From Zancudomyces culisetae (lineage: Eukaryota; Kickxellomycota; Harpellomycetes; Harpellales; Legeriomycetaceae): 34,021 nucleotides of DNA. A program made the translations under genes and the position numbers. The notes below the pieces were generated by a model. The model saw only the letters and a list, made by a program, of their open reading frames with translations, searched no databases and had not been told where the DNA came from. The stretch is taken from positions 1-34,021 of the forward strand of contig LSSK01000729.1 of the NCBI GenBank assembly GCA_001969505.1, written 5' to 3'. Position 1 is the first letter of the stretch, and the number at the start of each line of letters is the position of its first letter. Shown here piece by piece: positions 1 to 11,137 of this stretch.

Positions 1-612
1 TAGAAGTACAAAAGTGTATGACTTTTATTTCAACCTCGATTTGTATTCTAATTAAATTTTATTTTTGTTTATATATCACTTTTTTTTTTTGCAACAAAAT
101 TGCAAAAATACAACCTGTGAAAACCCCAACTAGGCGCGTTAGGATTGTTTACACCATTAACTGTCTTTAGCTATCTAAAAAAAAACAAAAGTTGGTGATG
201 TATAACTGAAATTTCGCTATATAACCTCACAATAAGACCGAAAAACCACTAATTAGCACGTTGAATTTAATAAAATTTGAAAAGAGAAAATATATGTATA
301 TCTTTAATGTGTGACAGAACCATCCTTCAAGCAAAATTGGCGTGTGTGCAAACCGAAAAATAGAATAAACCACTTTTCGGATGTTTCACTTTTTTTTTTT
401 GGAGAGTGAGGTTCTTAAATATCGTAGTACATGGGTTTGCTGTCCTCACAATAATCTGTTCTACAGTAACTAACCGTCGTATTCATTCTCTATAAAATGT
501 CATATCTGCGTTTTGATATTGACTAAAAGTTCATTTAGTAAATTCAATATTTATGATAGGCAAAGCTTGAAGAAGCGGCAGAGTAAAGCAATAAACCCCC
601 CCAAAAAAAACA
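1..612. other. AT-rich intergenic stretch, nothing recognised
   Basis: No open frame of useful length and no RNA gene is visible. The stretch holds homopolymer runs (T tracts near 70-80 and 390-400) and probably includes the 3' flank of the minus-strand coiled-coil gene that ends at 613. Confidence 0.6.
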
Positions 613-2958
613 TCACGTTGAGTTGCGGCTAACATAGTTCATTTTCTTGCTGATGTTGTATTTAGCCTTTTGAAAGGAAATACTTTTGTTCAAAACATTG
701 CAAAAATCCGACTCGTATTCAGAATTATATGTGGACCCTGATACGTTGGAGCTTATAGAATATAAAGATCCAGAAGTTCCCGGATTTTTGACTTTTGGGG
801 GGCTAGAAGTAAGACACAATGGGATTTGATATTTAATATCATTTTCTGGAGCCGTACTGGGCACTGGGGTTATGTCCCCCGTATTCTCTAGCAGCGAATC
901 AGGAGTGACACATTTGGTATTTTTATCCTTGTCAGTTTTAATAGAAAGGAATTCTGTTTTTATGTCAATCATATCTTTGCTCATTGAGTCTGGCTTGAAA
1001 CTACGCTGAGAGCCGGTAATATTTTTCATACTTCTTTGTGTGTTACTTAACATTTCTGAAATAATCTCTCTCGTTTCCATCTGTCTGGAGTTTGGACTCT
1101 GAAGTTTGGTAGAACTAGAGAAATGGAGGGAGTTGTTGTTGTTGCTGTTGTTGTTAGATTTCATTTTGCTTTTAATCTGCGCCAGTTTCAGGTTGATATT
1201 ATCGGATCTCTGTAAAATACGACTACTGATTTCATTTATAGTGTTTATTTCATTTTTTTCATGAATCCGCTCAAAGAAATCTGTAGGGTCACATGAGTCC
1301 TCGTGGTTTTGCGTGTAAAGTTCAGATGTGCTTGACTTCAAAGTCCTATCAAAAAGTTGCATCAAATACTCAATCTGGCTTTCTTTTTCTGTCAGCATGG
1401 ATTTATACATATCCTCATTCTCCAGCATTTCCCGTTTTAATTCCGCTATCTCCTTAGTATGCCCTGCGTAAAATAAACCCTCTACCTCCTCGAGACTGCG
1501 CTTGTATTCGCTATTGGCTTTGGAAAGCTTCTTGTTTTTTTCCTTCAAGCTCAAATTCTGAATTTTCAAAGATTCTATCGTGGCTAATAATGAGGAAATA
1601 TCACCGGAGTCGTCCTTCTTTTTTCTATTCGGATTAGTGTTGCCATTTATATTGAGAAATCCTAGATTATTTCCCTCGTTTATTACACTACTCGCAATAT
1701 CTGATAAGGCACTCATTTCATGAGTGAATAACACACTATTCCTGTGTAAATTTTTGCTCTCATTTCCGGAAATAACCTTGTTAGTAAGTGCGTAATTCAT
1801 ATCCGCGTCACCATTTAGCGCACCAGTTAGTTTTTTCACTTTGAACTCTCCAGGGATTGCTTTTGATGCTCTTCCAGCGTCACTAGATATTCCAAATCGA
1901 GATCCACCACTATTTTTGTCTCCTGTATCTATTTTGAGTAAGCTTTGGGTGGTGTTGCTCCTTTTGATGTCTTTATGGCACAGTCTATTAGGCTGGACGC
2001 TTTTTGTGTTGTTTGATCCTTTATCTTTGGCTGGGACCAAATCATTGATAAGATCTTCGAAGTCGCTCCCTAAACTGTCGTAACCTGGTCGTAGAGCTGC
2101 CAATCCGGTGTCCGTGTTTGATTTTTTTAATAGTTTAAGTTTGAGAGGGTTTTCTGGTAGAGATTTCTCATTTCCTGGTCGATTTTTCACACTAGTTCGT
2201 TTTTCCAATCGAATGGGTATGTCTAATACAATTTTAGTATCCTTATCGCGATTTGATGTATCAGTGTCAAGGTTGGCAAACTTTTCCAGCTGAGACTTTG
2301 ATCCAAATTTTTGTCTTACAAAATGCTCAAAAGTACCTATTGAAAAGTTCTTGCCAAGTTTTTTGTAAGGTGAGCGCATGTTGCTACCCTTGTCATCTTC
2401 TGGGCTTGATGTTTCGTTGTTTCTAAATAGTTCCCCTGCCTCCTTTGTCCTCAAAGAAATGGAGCTGGTGGCTTTGATTTTGCGATGTCTTGAAAGTATT
2501 TTTGACTTACGCTTTGATCGATCTTGTCCCAACCCGTGCGCACTAACTGGTACCGAGTCTCGTATATTTCTTGTGTTATTTCTTTTTGTTTTATTGCTTG
2601 TGTTGTTTTTTACACTGGTATTCAGGGAGCTGTTGGTGTCATCGTCATTTTTCTGTAATAGTACATCAGGAGTGCCTATTGTTAAACGGCGGGACAAACT
2701 CCCAGTGCTGGGGAACGATATGTCAGTAAACTCGACAGTGTACTCGGTCTTACTTCTATTGGGTGGGGCTGGAACCACCCATAAAACCTCCTCTGCGTTG
2801 CACTCTTTTCCTATTCGATTTCGGTTCTGTACCTCGGCATTGGGAGCAAAAGGTATTTCGAATCTCGGGATACCCTGATAAATAAGCGTGCTTAATGCGT
2901 TTTCGGCTCCAAAGTTCTCGTCGTCTAACCAAATATCCTTGCCGTATTGTTTGATCAT
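613..2958 (-). CDS. Large coiled-coil, low-complexity protein of unknown function
   Basis: Single-exon frame of 781 residues read from an ATG at 2958 to a TGA at 613. I do not recognise the family. The first 100 or so residues look the most ordered, with a hydrophobic/proline patch around residues 28-40 ('GIPRFEIPFAP') and a second around 58-66 ('VLWVVPAPP'). A basic cluster near residues 144-163 could be a nuclear localisation signal. Most of the middle is Ser/Asn/Lys-rich and probably disordered. A heptad-like coiled coil runs over about residues 455-545, followed by an Asn-rich run near 600 and a Ser-rich tail. This plan (short ordered head, long disordered linker, one central coiled coil) is common in spindle-pole, septin-ring and nuclear scaffold proteins, but that is only analogy. 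It is divergently oriented to the Rab7 gene, with 2.9 kb between them. The uninterrupted frame makes a real gene very likely; the function is open. Confidence 0.8.
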   Translation of the reverse strand: MIKQYGKDIWLDDENFGAENALSTLIYQGIPRFEIPFAPNAEVQNRNRIGKECNAEEVLWVVPAPPNRSKTEYTVEFTDISFPSTGSLSRRLTIGTPDVLLQKNDDDTNSSLNTSVKNNTSNKTKRNNTRNIRDSVPVSAHGLGQDRSKRKSKILSRHRKIKATSSISLRTKEAGELFRNNETSSPEDDKGSNMRSPYKKLGKNFSIGTFEHFVRQKFGSKSQLEKFANLDTDTSNRDKDTKIVLDIPIRLEKRTSVKNRPGNEKSLPENPLKLKLLKKSNTDTGLAALRPGYDSLGSDFEDLINDLVPAKDKGSNNTKSVQPNRLCHKDIKRSNTTQSLLKIDTGDKNSGGSRFGISSDAGRASKAIPGEFKVKKLTGALNGDADMNYALTNKVISGNESKNLHRNSVLFTHEMSALSDIASSVINEGNNLGFLNINGNTNPNRKKKDDSGDISSLLATIESLKIQNLSLKEKNKKLSKANSEYKRSLEEVEGLFYAGHTKEIAELKREMLENEDMYKSMLTEKESQIEYLMQLFDRTLKSSTSELYTQNHEDSCDPTDFFERIHEKNEINTINEISSRILQRSDNINLKLAQIKSKMKSNNNSNNNNSLHFSSSTKLQSPNSRQMETREIISEMLSNTQRSMKNITGSQRSFKPDSMSKDMIDIKTEFLSIKTDKDKNTKCVTPDSLLENTGDITPVPSTAPENDIKYQIPLCLTSSPPKVKNPGTSGSLYSISSNVSGSTYNSEYESDFCNVLNKSISFQKAKYNISKKMNYVSRNST

Positions 2959-5883
2959 TATATCTTACAACTATTTCAGCGAGAGATTTATGTTCTGTCG
3001 TTTCTTTTAGTCGGATCGCAAGTCTTTATACCATTAAATATGTGGAACGGATAAAAGCATTAAACCCCTTTCACACTTGTTTAGCGTAACTCTAAAATCC
3101 AAGGCCAAGTTTCCTGTTCCAAGTTAAAATAAATGTGATGATTCTCTGAGTATACTTAAAATGAGATGTATTTCTTTATTTGGGTGGTAAATTCACGTTG
3201 TATCCCAGCTTTCGGTTTTTTTTAAAAAAAGAAAAAAAGAAAAAAAGAAAAAAAGAAAGAAAAAGGAAAAAAAAACAAGGCTATTTACTATTAGACTGCT
3301 GTTCATTATTGTAATATTGCCTTTGGACCTTTATAATATAGTGTCCTTTATCAATTTCATATGTTTAGCTGCCGAAAGGGGGATATTTTTGTGCTACATG
3401 GCCGTTAAGTCATGAATACCAAATTTCATCAAGATTGTGCTTTTGGATCATTTTTCCTTTTAACCAGAACGGAGTATGTGTAAGGATCTGTCTCCCCACA
3501 TTTCACGCAGTGCTATTGGAACTGCTTGTATATGCTTCTAAAAATTTGATAATTTTCAATTGTTTTTATCCCAGAATTTTGTATTACGATAAAATGCTCA
3601 AAATTACTAATAGCTTCCCATATTTCATCTCAAAATTGCCGTGAGTACAGTACAGTTGTTGGAGGAACTTTTGCGCTAATCCTCAAACAGTATAATTACT
3701 TTGTGTGCTAGCAAATGATGCGCTTTACTATTTAACAGAATTTGAGATAATCCTTCAAATATTTTTAACATAGTGGTGGAAAATCGACTACCATTACATA
3801 ATAAATTACAGGTTTGTTTTTCATTACGCTTTGCTTTCCCCTTTGCTTCATATATGCCATCAGTTTCCATTTGCGTCAAAAGCTGGACAGCTATTTAGTT
3901 TTGTGGTCTAGGAAAAAAACAGCTGCCAAAAAACACACCTCTTACTTATAGCACCCCTTCCTCTACCAAGAGAATAATTGGTATTATTTTTTCTATTACA
4001 CAGCCTTTTGTTCCTAATGTATGGCTATATGCTAGTGCACAACTTTCTTGCTGAGTAAGGGATGCAGCAAGAAATAACGTATATTGTATAATACTATTCT
4101 ATACATCCGCAACCTAGTTTAAAAAAAATTATTCTACACCGTAACCCCCCATATCAGCCATAACCGCTAGTTACCATAATCTGTCGCAATTATAACCTTG
4201 TCGATTTCTTGATAATGATTTGCTGTGATATCTAGTGTTACGTTATGGCAAAAGTTTTTAATACTCAATGAATAGCAAAGAAAGCGCTGTGCTAGTGCTA
4301 ATGCTGCACAAAACTGTATCGAGCAGATATAGTCGCATTCTTGTTTATTCGGGGGTATTCTTCTACATTTTATGTGGCATTTACTTAATAAAATCCATTG
4401 GGCAAAAAACAACTACTATGTTGGCTAATATCGGAATTTTGGTCAGGGTTGATCTCACTGGTAACCTGCAACTTTTAATGTAACATAAATATCTGTTTGA
4501 ATTAAAATCTTTAAGCAAATAGAGAAACAACCAAACAAAAGATGTAGTGCTGTTATTAAATCCAAAGTGTGTATGTAGACATACACGGCTACGGCAAATG
4601 ATGATGTTGGACCCCAAATTACTAAAACAAAACACATCTGCAAAAAAAACTTGTCCGTCAGTTAGAATACGACTTGTCATAATAATAAATCAATTCATCA
4701 CACAAAGTGCAAAAAATATTCAATTGTGTAACACTTGACCTTGACAAATATATTAGTGTTTTGTTTAATAAAAAAAAGTTTCAAAAACCTTGTAGCAACA
4801 CAGCAATTTGTGATTTTTGTTTGGGAATAATTTTTCACAATATCCACATAAAAAAAAAACAGTGTTTGCATCCCATTCAAACTGGTTTTGGGAGACATTT
4901 TCAGGTTGAGCATGTATATGAGACACAGAAAGCTTATTGAAGTTGCTGTAGTTTGCTATTTACTCATGAGATACAAATTGATATTGTAATAATAGCCTGC
5001 AGTCTAAATTAAAAAGTAGGACTGTGTTTATTGTTTATATATAGGGAGGATGATACAATAAACGCGAGTCTAATTCCACTTTCTGCACTCTCAATATCAT
5101 GTTGATACATTACAAAGCAGCAGATATCACCATAACTCCACAACCATCACTAAAAGCAAGATACACTAATCATCAAACATAGATGTAGATATCCTACATA
5201 ACCGTCCTATGTATATGTAATTATTCGGCTGCCTTATCCTAGAACAGTGCTTAAGAAACAGGCATAAGCAATTTTTTTGGCAATCATAGCTTGAAGCGAA
5301 TTCTGTGGTACATTCAAAATATCGTCTATATATTAGGTATAACATCTCATGTAATAACTGATAGGCTGGGTCAGTTATAATACTCTTAAGTTTAACATTT
5401 TCTATTTATCGTGAATATAGATCATGGGAGGAAAAAAACAATGGGCGCATGTACAGTATATGCACATTTACCCTCAAATCTTTATAAAAACTAAGCTAGT
5501 TTATTTCTAAAATAACAGCTCTGATTTCTGACTATGGCAATTTAACTCCCATACAAGGTCTTTTTGAGGTTTCATTCCATCATTGTTCTTTCTCCTGACC
5601 ATTGACCTACAAACTTAGTGTGCATATTTTTCCAGTCCAATAGAAATTAAATAGCCATCCATATCAGGTGTGTTGTTGAAACCCAAATAGAATGTTTATT
5701 TAAATTTCAGAACTAGCTATTTTTGGCGAGTAAAACCTGTCAGCGAAACTCGCCTAACCTGCCATTAAATTTCCACCAACATAAAAGTTACGCTTGCATT
5801 TTTTTTTCTTGAAAAACTATTAAACTACACTATAGCAATTCATTTGTTGAGACCGTCGATTGTGATAGGGAAAGGTTTATAAA
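2959..5883. other. Long divergent intergenic region
   Basis: About 2.9 kb between the coiled-coil gene (-) and the Rab7 gene (+). It should hold both promoters. The short open frames inside it (for example 4268-4483 or 4707-4940) have no family resemblance and look random. I found no tRNA A/B boxes and no snRNA motif. The one clear sequence feature is the purine tract at 3222-3277, listed separately. Confidence 0.5.
3222..3277. repeat. Oligo-A/G purine tract (A7G-like units)
   Basis: A run of A with a G roughly every eighth base, about 55 nt of almost pure purine on the plus strand and directly preceded by a T run. Tracts like this commonly exclude nucleosomes near fungal promoters. It lies about 265 bp upstream of the minus-strand gene start at 2958, so it may belong to that promoter. 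Confidence 0.7.
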
Positions 5884-7009
5884 ATGGCTTCTAGAAAGAA
5901 AGTTCTGCTCAAGGTATGACATTTTTTATACATATAAACATCTGCATTACTAAAAAAAAAATCGAATTACAAAACATGAAAAATAGGTCATTATCTTGGG
6001 TGATAGCGGGTAATTGTTCGATTCAATCTTTACAACCAAAACTAAACCAAAATCAAGGCATTTAATTCCTACAATTCCACACGAATATATACTTGTATGA
6101 GTATCGAGCCTTTTTTGTAAAAATAAATACAAAAGTGATGCTATCTAATTTTATTGTTATAGAGTTGGAAAAACCTCGCTGATGAATCAATACGTAAATC
6201 GTAAGTTTACGGGTCAATATAAAGCTACTATTGGTGCAGACTTTTTGACAAAGGAGGTACTGGTAGATGGGAAGCTGGTCACGATGCAGGTTAGTTTATT
6301 TTTTAACCTTATCAGAGTCCCTTAGCCAAACATTAGGTAAAACAAACAATTGGAAATGCGTTTTGAAAAATGTCGAGTAGATTTGGGATACTGCAGGACA
6401 AGAAAGGTTCCAGAGTTTGGGTGTTGCTTTTTATAGAGGTGCGGATTGCTGTGTGCTGTGTTTTGATGTCAACGACACTCGATCATTTGATAACCTGGAT
6501 GACTGGAGAGATGAATTTCTTATACAGGCAGCACCACGCGATCCCGAGAACTTTCCATTTGTTGTCCTGGGAAACAAAATCGATCTTGAAGATTCGAGAC
6601 GTGCCGTAAGTTTTAAACATATACTTGCTTTTTGGTTTTTGATTTAATTTGTATATTTGTCTGCCTAAATATCATCAAAACTCGTTCAACTCTTCGGATA
6701 TAAACAAAAATAGGTTTCTATGAAAAGGGCAACAGCTTGGTGTCAATCAAAAGGAAATGTACCATATTTTGAGACCAGTGCGAAAGAAGGCATCAATGTC
6801 GAAGCCGCATTTCAAGCGATTGCAAAGAACGCATTGTCACAAGACTTTGATCCAGGAATTTACAAGTAACTTTATTTAATTTTTTTTTTACGATCTTCAA
6901 TCGATTCTTACACACCTAACTATACACCTTTATAACCCTGAATAGTGAATTCCCCGACCCAATTACCGTTGAACTAGACAAGAAGTCCGATGATGGTTGT
7001 ATTTGTTAG
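5884..7009 (+). CDS. YPT7: Rab7-family small GTPase (Ypt7), six exons
   Basis: Rab7/Ypt7 directs late-endosome and vacuole/lysosome fusion through the HOPS complex. Exons: 5884-5913, 5987-6009, 6163-6289, 6381-6605, 6714-6865 and 6946-7009, giving 206 residues (family about 207). All splices use GT..AG and keep frame. The G motifs are intact: GDSGVGKT at 15-22, switch-I T40, DTAGQE at 63-68, NKID at 125-128 and ETSAK at 155-159. The Rab7-typical '[18 protein letters not shown]' block is present at 69-86. The protein ends in CIC, a double-cysteine geranylgeranylation motif. Exon 2 is only 23 nt and carries part of the P-loop. The core and the 'NEFPDPI' tail look more animal-like than S. cerevisiae Ypt7. 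CTG codons at L56 and L123 fall where leucine is conserved, supporting the standard code. A CTAAC branch-point candidate is visible in intron 5. Confidence 0.96.
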
Positions 7010-8050
7010 GCATCGCTTCGCCCTGGTTTTATCTCCCTAGACCTTTTATTTGTTATAATCGCTTTGGCGTGCTATCGCCAAACCCACAATTTATTTTTTT
7101 AAAGCAGCCTTATAATGCCTAATTTTGGTGTCCTCAATTGTGCTTTTTTGGCGCTATGTTTTATTTTATTTCGCTTTGTCTTTATTGCATCAACAATAAC
7201 TGGCCGAATCCGTAGAAAGTGCTATCAAAAGATGAATGCATTTTCGCTTTTTCCTCGCTGCTTTTCGTTACATATTTCCTTACATTGCTCTGCTTTTTTC
7301 CCTTGTTAGCTGGTCCGCTCGTAAATACAGCATCGGAGTTAGTACTAATGGAACTGTATTTTTCACTGGTTATTGCTACTTCCGCTGACGTACATACTCA
7401 AGCGACATATTTCAGATGCATATTTAAAATATTTGGTACTGGGTCACTACGCTGGCTTTGGTTACTATTTACCGAATATTTGTTCCTTTTATACGGATTG
7501 CGTTTTTTACAACCAAACATAACATATTCCACTGCCATCAATACCCGAGTTAGCAGGTGTATTTGTGGTAAAATTAAACCTACGATCCGTGTAAACTGAT
7601 GCGGACTTTGTTTTTTTTTTTACATTCGTGGTAGCTTTGGTTATATCATTTCGAGTAAAAGTCTTGAAACAAAACTGTTAGATATGATTGCATTCGCTAG
7701 GAGTGAGGGGGACAAGGGGAATCGGTAACATGCTTCAGGACTGTGATGTCTAATGTCAACATTTACATAAACATCTACTAGTGCTTAGTTATTGGCCAAA
7801 TCTAGATTGGTTTCCTATCAGGCGCTAAATGAAATTCCGAGTTTCATTTGAACAGAAAGAAAACACTTTGCATTTTTTTCCATCTTTTCATTGTTCATAA
7901 AAAGCCTCACCACAAATCCGGAAAGGGGCTCAACACTATACGAGCTACCAAAATAGCTAGAATTATATATTATACTAATAGGGCTTTGAATATATCCAAC
8001 ATCAATTCTGAACTTTTGCGGGTTTGTGACAGTATTTATTTTTCTACACA
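7010..8050. other. Intergenic region, Rab7 3' flank and ligase promoter
   Basis: About 1 kb between two plus-strand genes. It is T-rich after the Rab7 stop. Hydrophobic open frames at 7115-7309 and 7219-7599 follow from the T-rich composition and have no recognisable family. No RNA gene seen. Confidence 0.5.
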
Positions 8051-9778
8051 ATGGCACACGAAATAGAAAACCCAATTTGCAATTTACAAATCTTTAATGC
8101 AATTTGCTCGCAAGCCGGGAGCAATGAAGAGACTCCCTTAGGTGGAAATGATTCGCAAGCAGTGGCTATTGTTGATGTAAATCGAGAATATAAATATAAG
8201 GAGCTGTTGGGAGATTCGCTAAAACTATGCCACGAGTTGGAAACCCATGGTGCATCAGGTGAGGTAATAGCGTTGTTGATCCCAAACAAATACGAATACG
8301 TTGTTACTCAGCTTGGAATTTGGTTGGCTAACTCTACTGTTCTTCCTCTGAGTCTACTACACACTAAGCATGATCTTGAGTATTTTTTAAAAAATGCTGA
8401 GTGTAAACGCATTATCATCTCGGACGAGATAAATAGGGAAACTATGGACTTTTTGGATAGTTTCATGACAAAAGATGGTTCGCAGCTACATGTCATTCAT
8501 GTAGAGAAAGTCTTACCCATTCAAACCCCCGGAACTCTTGAAAAGAGACACATTGATCTAAATACAGGTGCGTTGATAATATATACCAGTGGGACAACGG
8601 GCTCACCAAAAGGCGTAGTTTTAAGTCACAAAAACATCACCGCGCAGCTATTATCACTAAACAAGGCTTGGGGCTGGAGCAGTGCCGATAGAATGTTGCA
8701 TTTTCTCCCGCTCCATCATATCCATGGGATCGTAGCAGGTCTAAATAGTGCCTTATTTACCGGTGCTACTGTTGAAATGCTTCCAAAGTTTTCTGTAACA
8801 GCAATTTTGGATCGCATTTTGAACAAGGAAAGGAATTTGACCATAATGATGGGTGTTCCAACGATGTATAGTAAGTTATCATCAATAAATTATATATTTC
8901 CTAAAAACAATTTTACAATTCATAATTAATTACACAAGGATTTCTCAATTCCTGTTTTATTTTTTTTGAAAAAAAAACCCCAAAAAAAAATAGAGCTGCT
9001 GCTTCTTAAGCTCGAGAGCTCGGATCCAGAAGTCCAAGAGAAAGCGCACGAAGCATTCAAGCAATTTAGACTAAACGTTTCTGGATCTGCTTCGCTTCCG
9101 GTTTCAGTATTCGAACAATGGTTTAAGTTTACAGGTCAGAGAATGCTGGAAAGATATGGCATGTCAGAAATAGGATTTGCCATTACAAACGATGCAAAAA
9201 ATCCAAGTATGAGAATTCCCGGATGCGTAGGAGTTCCAGCCCCCGGATACGCAATAAGGGTAATGTCAGAGCATGACGAAGATGTTACCTATCAGGCTGA
9301 TTCCCCTGGGGAAGTCCAAGTTAAGGGTGACTGTGTGTTCAAAGAATATTATGGGCTTCCAGAAAAGACAAAGGAGGCATTTACTGAAGATGGATGGTTC
9401 AGAACGGGTGATATTGGATTCCGAAGCGAGTCTGGTATTTTTTCACTCATGGGAAGAAACAATTCAGATATAATAAAGAGTGGTGGGTACAAGTTGTCAG
9501 CGTTGGAGATCGAACGGGTTTTGCTTGAAAATAAAAGTATCCAGGACGTAGCTGTAGTAGGAATCCCTGATGATCTTTTTGGCCAGAGCGTGGGCGCAGT
9601 TGTCGTGTTTAAACCAGGCCACGAGCACACCACCGAAGACGACCTTAAAAAGTGGTGCACTGATGTGTTGAGTTCATATAAAATACCCAAAAGATTTGTG
9701 GTTGTTGAAAAACTACCAACCAACTTGATGGGAAAGGTGGATAAAAAAGTCGCAGTAGCCCTATTTGGCTCAGGCTAA
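8051..9778 (+). CDS. ACSF3/malonyl-CoA-synthetase-like acyl-CoA ligase
   Basis: ANL-superfamily adenylate-forming ligase. Exon 1 is 8051-8870, the intron 8871-8993 (GTAAGT..ATAG) and exon 2 8994-9778, giving 534 residues. The AMP/P-loop motif YTSGTTGSPKG is at 178-188, followed by the LPLHHIHG block. The ERYGMSEIG motif is at 326-334, WFRTGD at 408-413, and the C-terminal catalytic lysine K521 lies in MGKVDKK. The 'LERYGM(S/T)EIG', 'SGSA(S/A)LP' and 'DIIK(S/T)GGYK(L/V)SALE' blocks match ACSF3 and plant AAE13 better than 4-coumarate ligases or Pcs60. The known reaction is malonate + ATP + CoA to malonyl-CoA, which feeds mitochondrial fatty-acid synthesis or detoxifies malonate. I see no clear mitochondrial presequence, and the C-terminus (FGSG) is not a PTS1, so the compartment is uncertain. 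The intron joins Y273 to a split Lys274, one residue shorter than the family there. Exact acyl specificity is inferred. Confidence 0.9.
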
Positions 9779-10219
9779 GTGCAATTATTCTGCATTTGCA
9801 GCTATCGCCACCGCGTACTGGCTTGTCAACACGCAATACCAACAGCGCCACCGAACCTGGACAGCTCTACTCGCTAAGGAGAGCGATCCTTGTAAAGTAC
9901 CACACCCCTTTTGCGTTGGCATTGCTGAAGCTGCCCTCTATAAACCTACATACCCTGTTCTCGCCATCTAATTACACCACCACCACCCCACAAAAGCTGA
10001 CACAGGCCCTAAAGCTTACGCACCCAGGAAGATCCAACTGCATACAATAAAAAACAATAGCCACTCTCAAAGATCAACCATTTATATATTTAACACTGGT
10101 AATAATATTTCTTTATATTTAGAAAAGTTAAAAAAATAAAAAAACATTGGCTTATATTAATCCTGAAGAGCAAAGATGAAACAGAATATAAACTATTTAT
10201 GACTATATCGATCAAAGAC
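9779..10219. other. Convergent 3' flanks of ligase and RPL18
   Basis: Space between two convergent stop codons. The first 270 nt are clearly richer in C than the surroundings and stay open in more than one frame, but without a start context or family resemblance. The rest is A/T-rich with AATAAA-like polyadenylation elements near 10045 and 10135. No gene supported. Confidence 0.5.
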
Positions 10220-11137
10220 TTAAGCTTTGTATCCACGGCTTGAACGACGACCACGGGCCTTTTCGAATTTGCGTCCCTTAGATTCGATATATGGTCTAAA
10301 ATAATAGTAATAATGACATTAGAATATGTTAAATTACATGTACATAATTTTGTTTTTCATCTTTGTAATGAAAACAAAAACAAACTGGATAAAGGTATTG
10401 GGAATAACACTTACTTAGTGGATGATTTTGGTACACCTGGTGCTGGTCCAAAGTGCTTGTTGGCCTCACGGGCGGTTCTCTTACCGCGCAGCAAGATGGT
10501 GTTGGCTCCAGTTGGTGATCTGACTGCCAATTGATCTAAGGTCAAACATTCACCACCAGCCTCAACAATTCTTGCGCGTGCTGTCTTTGTGAATCTGAGA
10601 GCAGCAACGGTCATCTTTGGAACCTCGAAGGAACGGATATCATCTGTAACTGTACCGACCAAAACCAAGATCTTATCTCCTTGGGCATGGCTGGCAAGCT
10701 TTGAAACCGACATTGGTGGGCGGTGCATCTTGGACATGAACAATCGTTTCAAAACAACTTTGTTGAAGTCGGAATCTGTACGACGAGCCAAGAAGCGGTA
10801 TAGCTTAACCAAAAGTCCGAGATAGACATTTTCGCTCTTTGGTGCTACTCTTCTCTTGTTTCTGTTGTTGCGTCTAACAAGATCAATACCCTATATTCAT
10901 AATAAAAACGCGTTAGTATCCTGAATATTTTTGCCCAATTTCGTTGAAAGCATGTTTTTGCAGCTCTAATTCTCGGATTCAAAGCCGAGACGCCGCTTTA
11001 AGTACAGTAAAGCCTATTTGAATCCATAACTTTTCCCAGATTGATATAAAAAAGTGGGATTCAAAAAACATGCAATCCTCGAATTGGTTTGTACACCCGC
11101 TTTAATACTGCTCTATAACGTTATCATTACTTACCAT
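10220..11137 (-). CDS. RPL18: 60S ribosomal protein L18 (eL18)
   Basis: Component of the cytosolic large ribosomal subunit. Exon 1 is 11135-11137 (just the ATG), exon 2 10415-10890 and exon 3 10220-10295, giving 184 residues (yeast 186). The protein begins MGID, followed by the family signatures [42 protein letters not shown](C)LTLDQLA and the terminal [18 protein letters not shown]. Intron 1 (244 nt) has GTAAGT, a perfect TACTAAC branch point and ATAG. Intron 2 (119 nt) has GTAAGT and TTTTAG. An ATG-only first exon is a common arrangement in fungal ribosomal protein genes. The loop before '[11 protein letters not shown]' reads 'APGVPKSST', like animal and early-diverging fungal eL18 and unlike the 'GPHKHKAPY' type I recall from S. 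pombe. The upstream side has CCAAT boxes and T tracts. Confidence 0.97.
10912..10918 (-). promoter_or_regulatory. Canonical TACTAAC branch point in RPL18 intron 1
   Basis: Reads TACTAAC on the gene strand, 21 nt before the ATAG acceptor of intron 1. It is the only perfect yeast-type branch site noticed in the window; the other introns carry looser CTAAC/CTAAT candidates. Confidence 0.8.
10960..10996 (-). other. Stem-loop inside RPL18 intron 1
   Basis: On the gene strand a 6-bp TCTCGG/CCGAGA stem closes an 8-nt loop and is extended, across an asymmetric internal loop, by a 5-bp GCGGC/GCTGC stem with one G-U pair. It lies inside the 244-nt first intron. No box C/D or H/ACA pattern was recognised, so a snoRNA is not claimed. 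Confidence 0.5.

Noticed and set aside
5884-7009. CUG codon reassignment
   Set aside because: CTG codons sit at conserved leucine positions of Rab7, so the standard meaning holds.
7219-7599. Open frame of 126 codons with hydrophobic stretches downstream of Rab7
   Set aside because: It opens without an ATG, follows from T-rich composition and has no recognisable family or splice support.
8051-9778. Assignment as peroxisomal Pcs60/oxalyl-CoA synthetase
   Set aside because: The C-terminus lacks a PTS1 and the central and C-terminal blocks fit ACSF3/AAE13 malonyl-CoA synthetases better.
9765-10050. C-rich open frames just after the ligase stop, considered as a lost C-terminal extension
   Set aside because: The ligase already ends at the usual place after the GKVDKK motif, and the frames show no motif.
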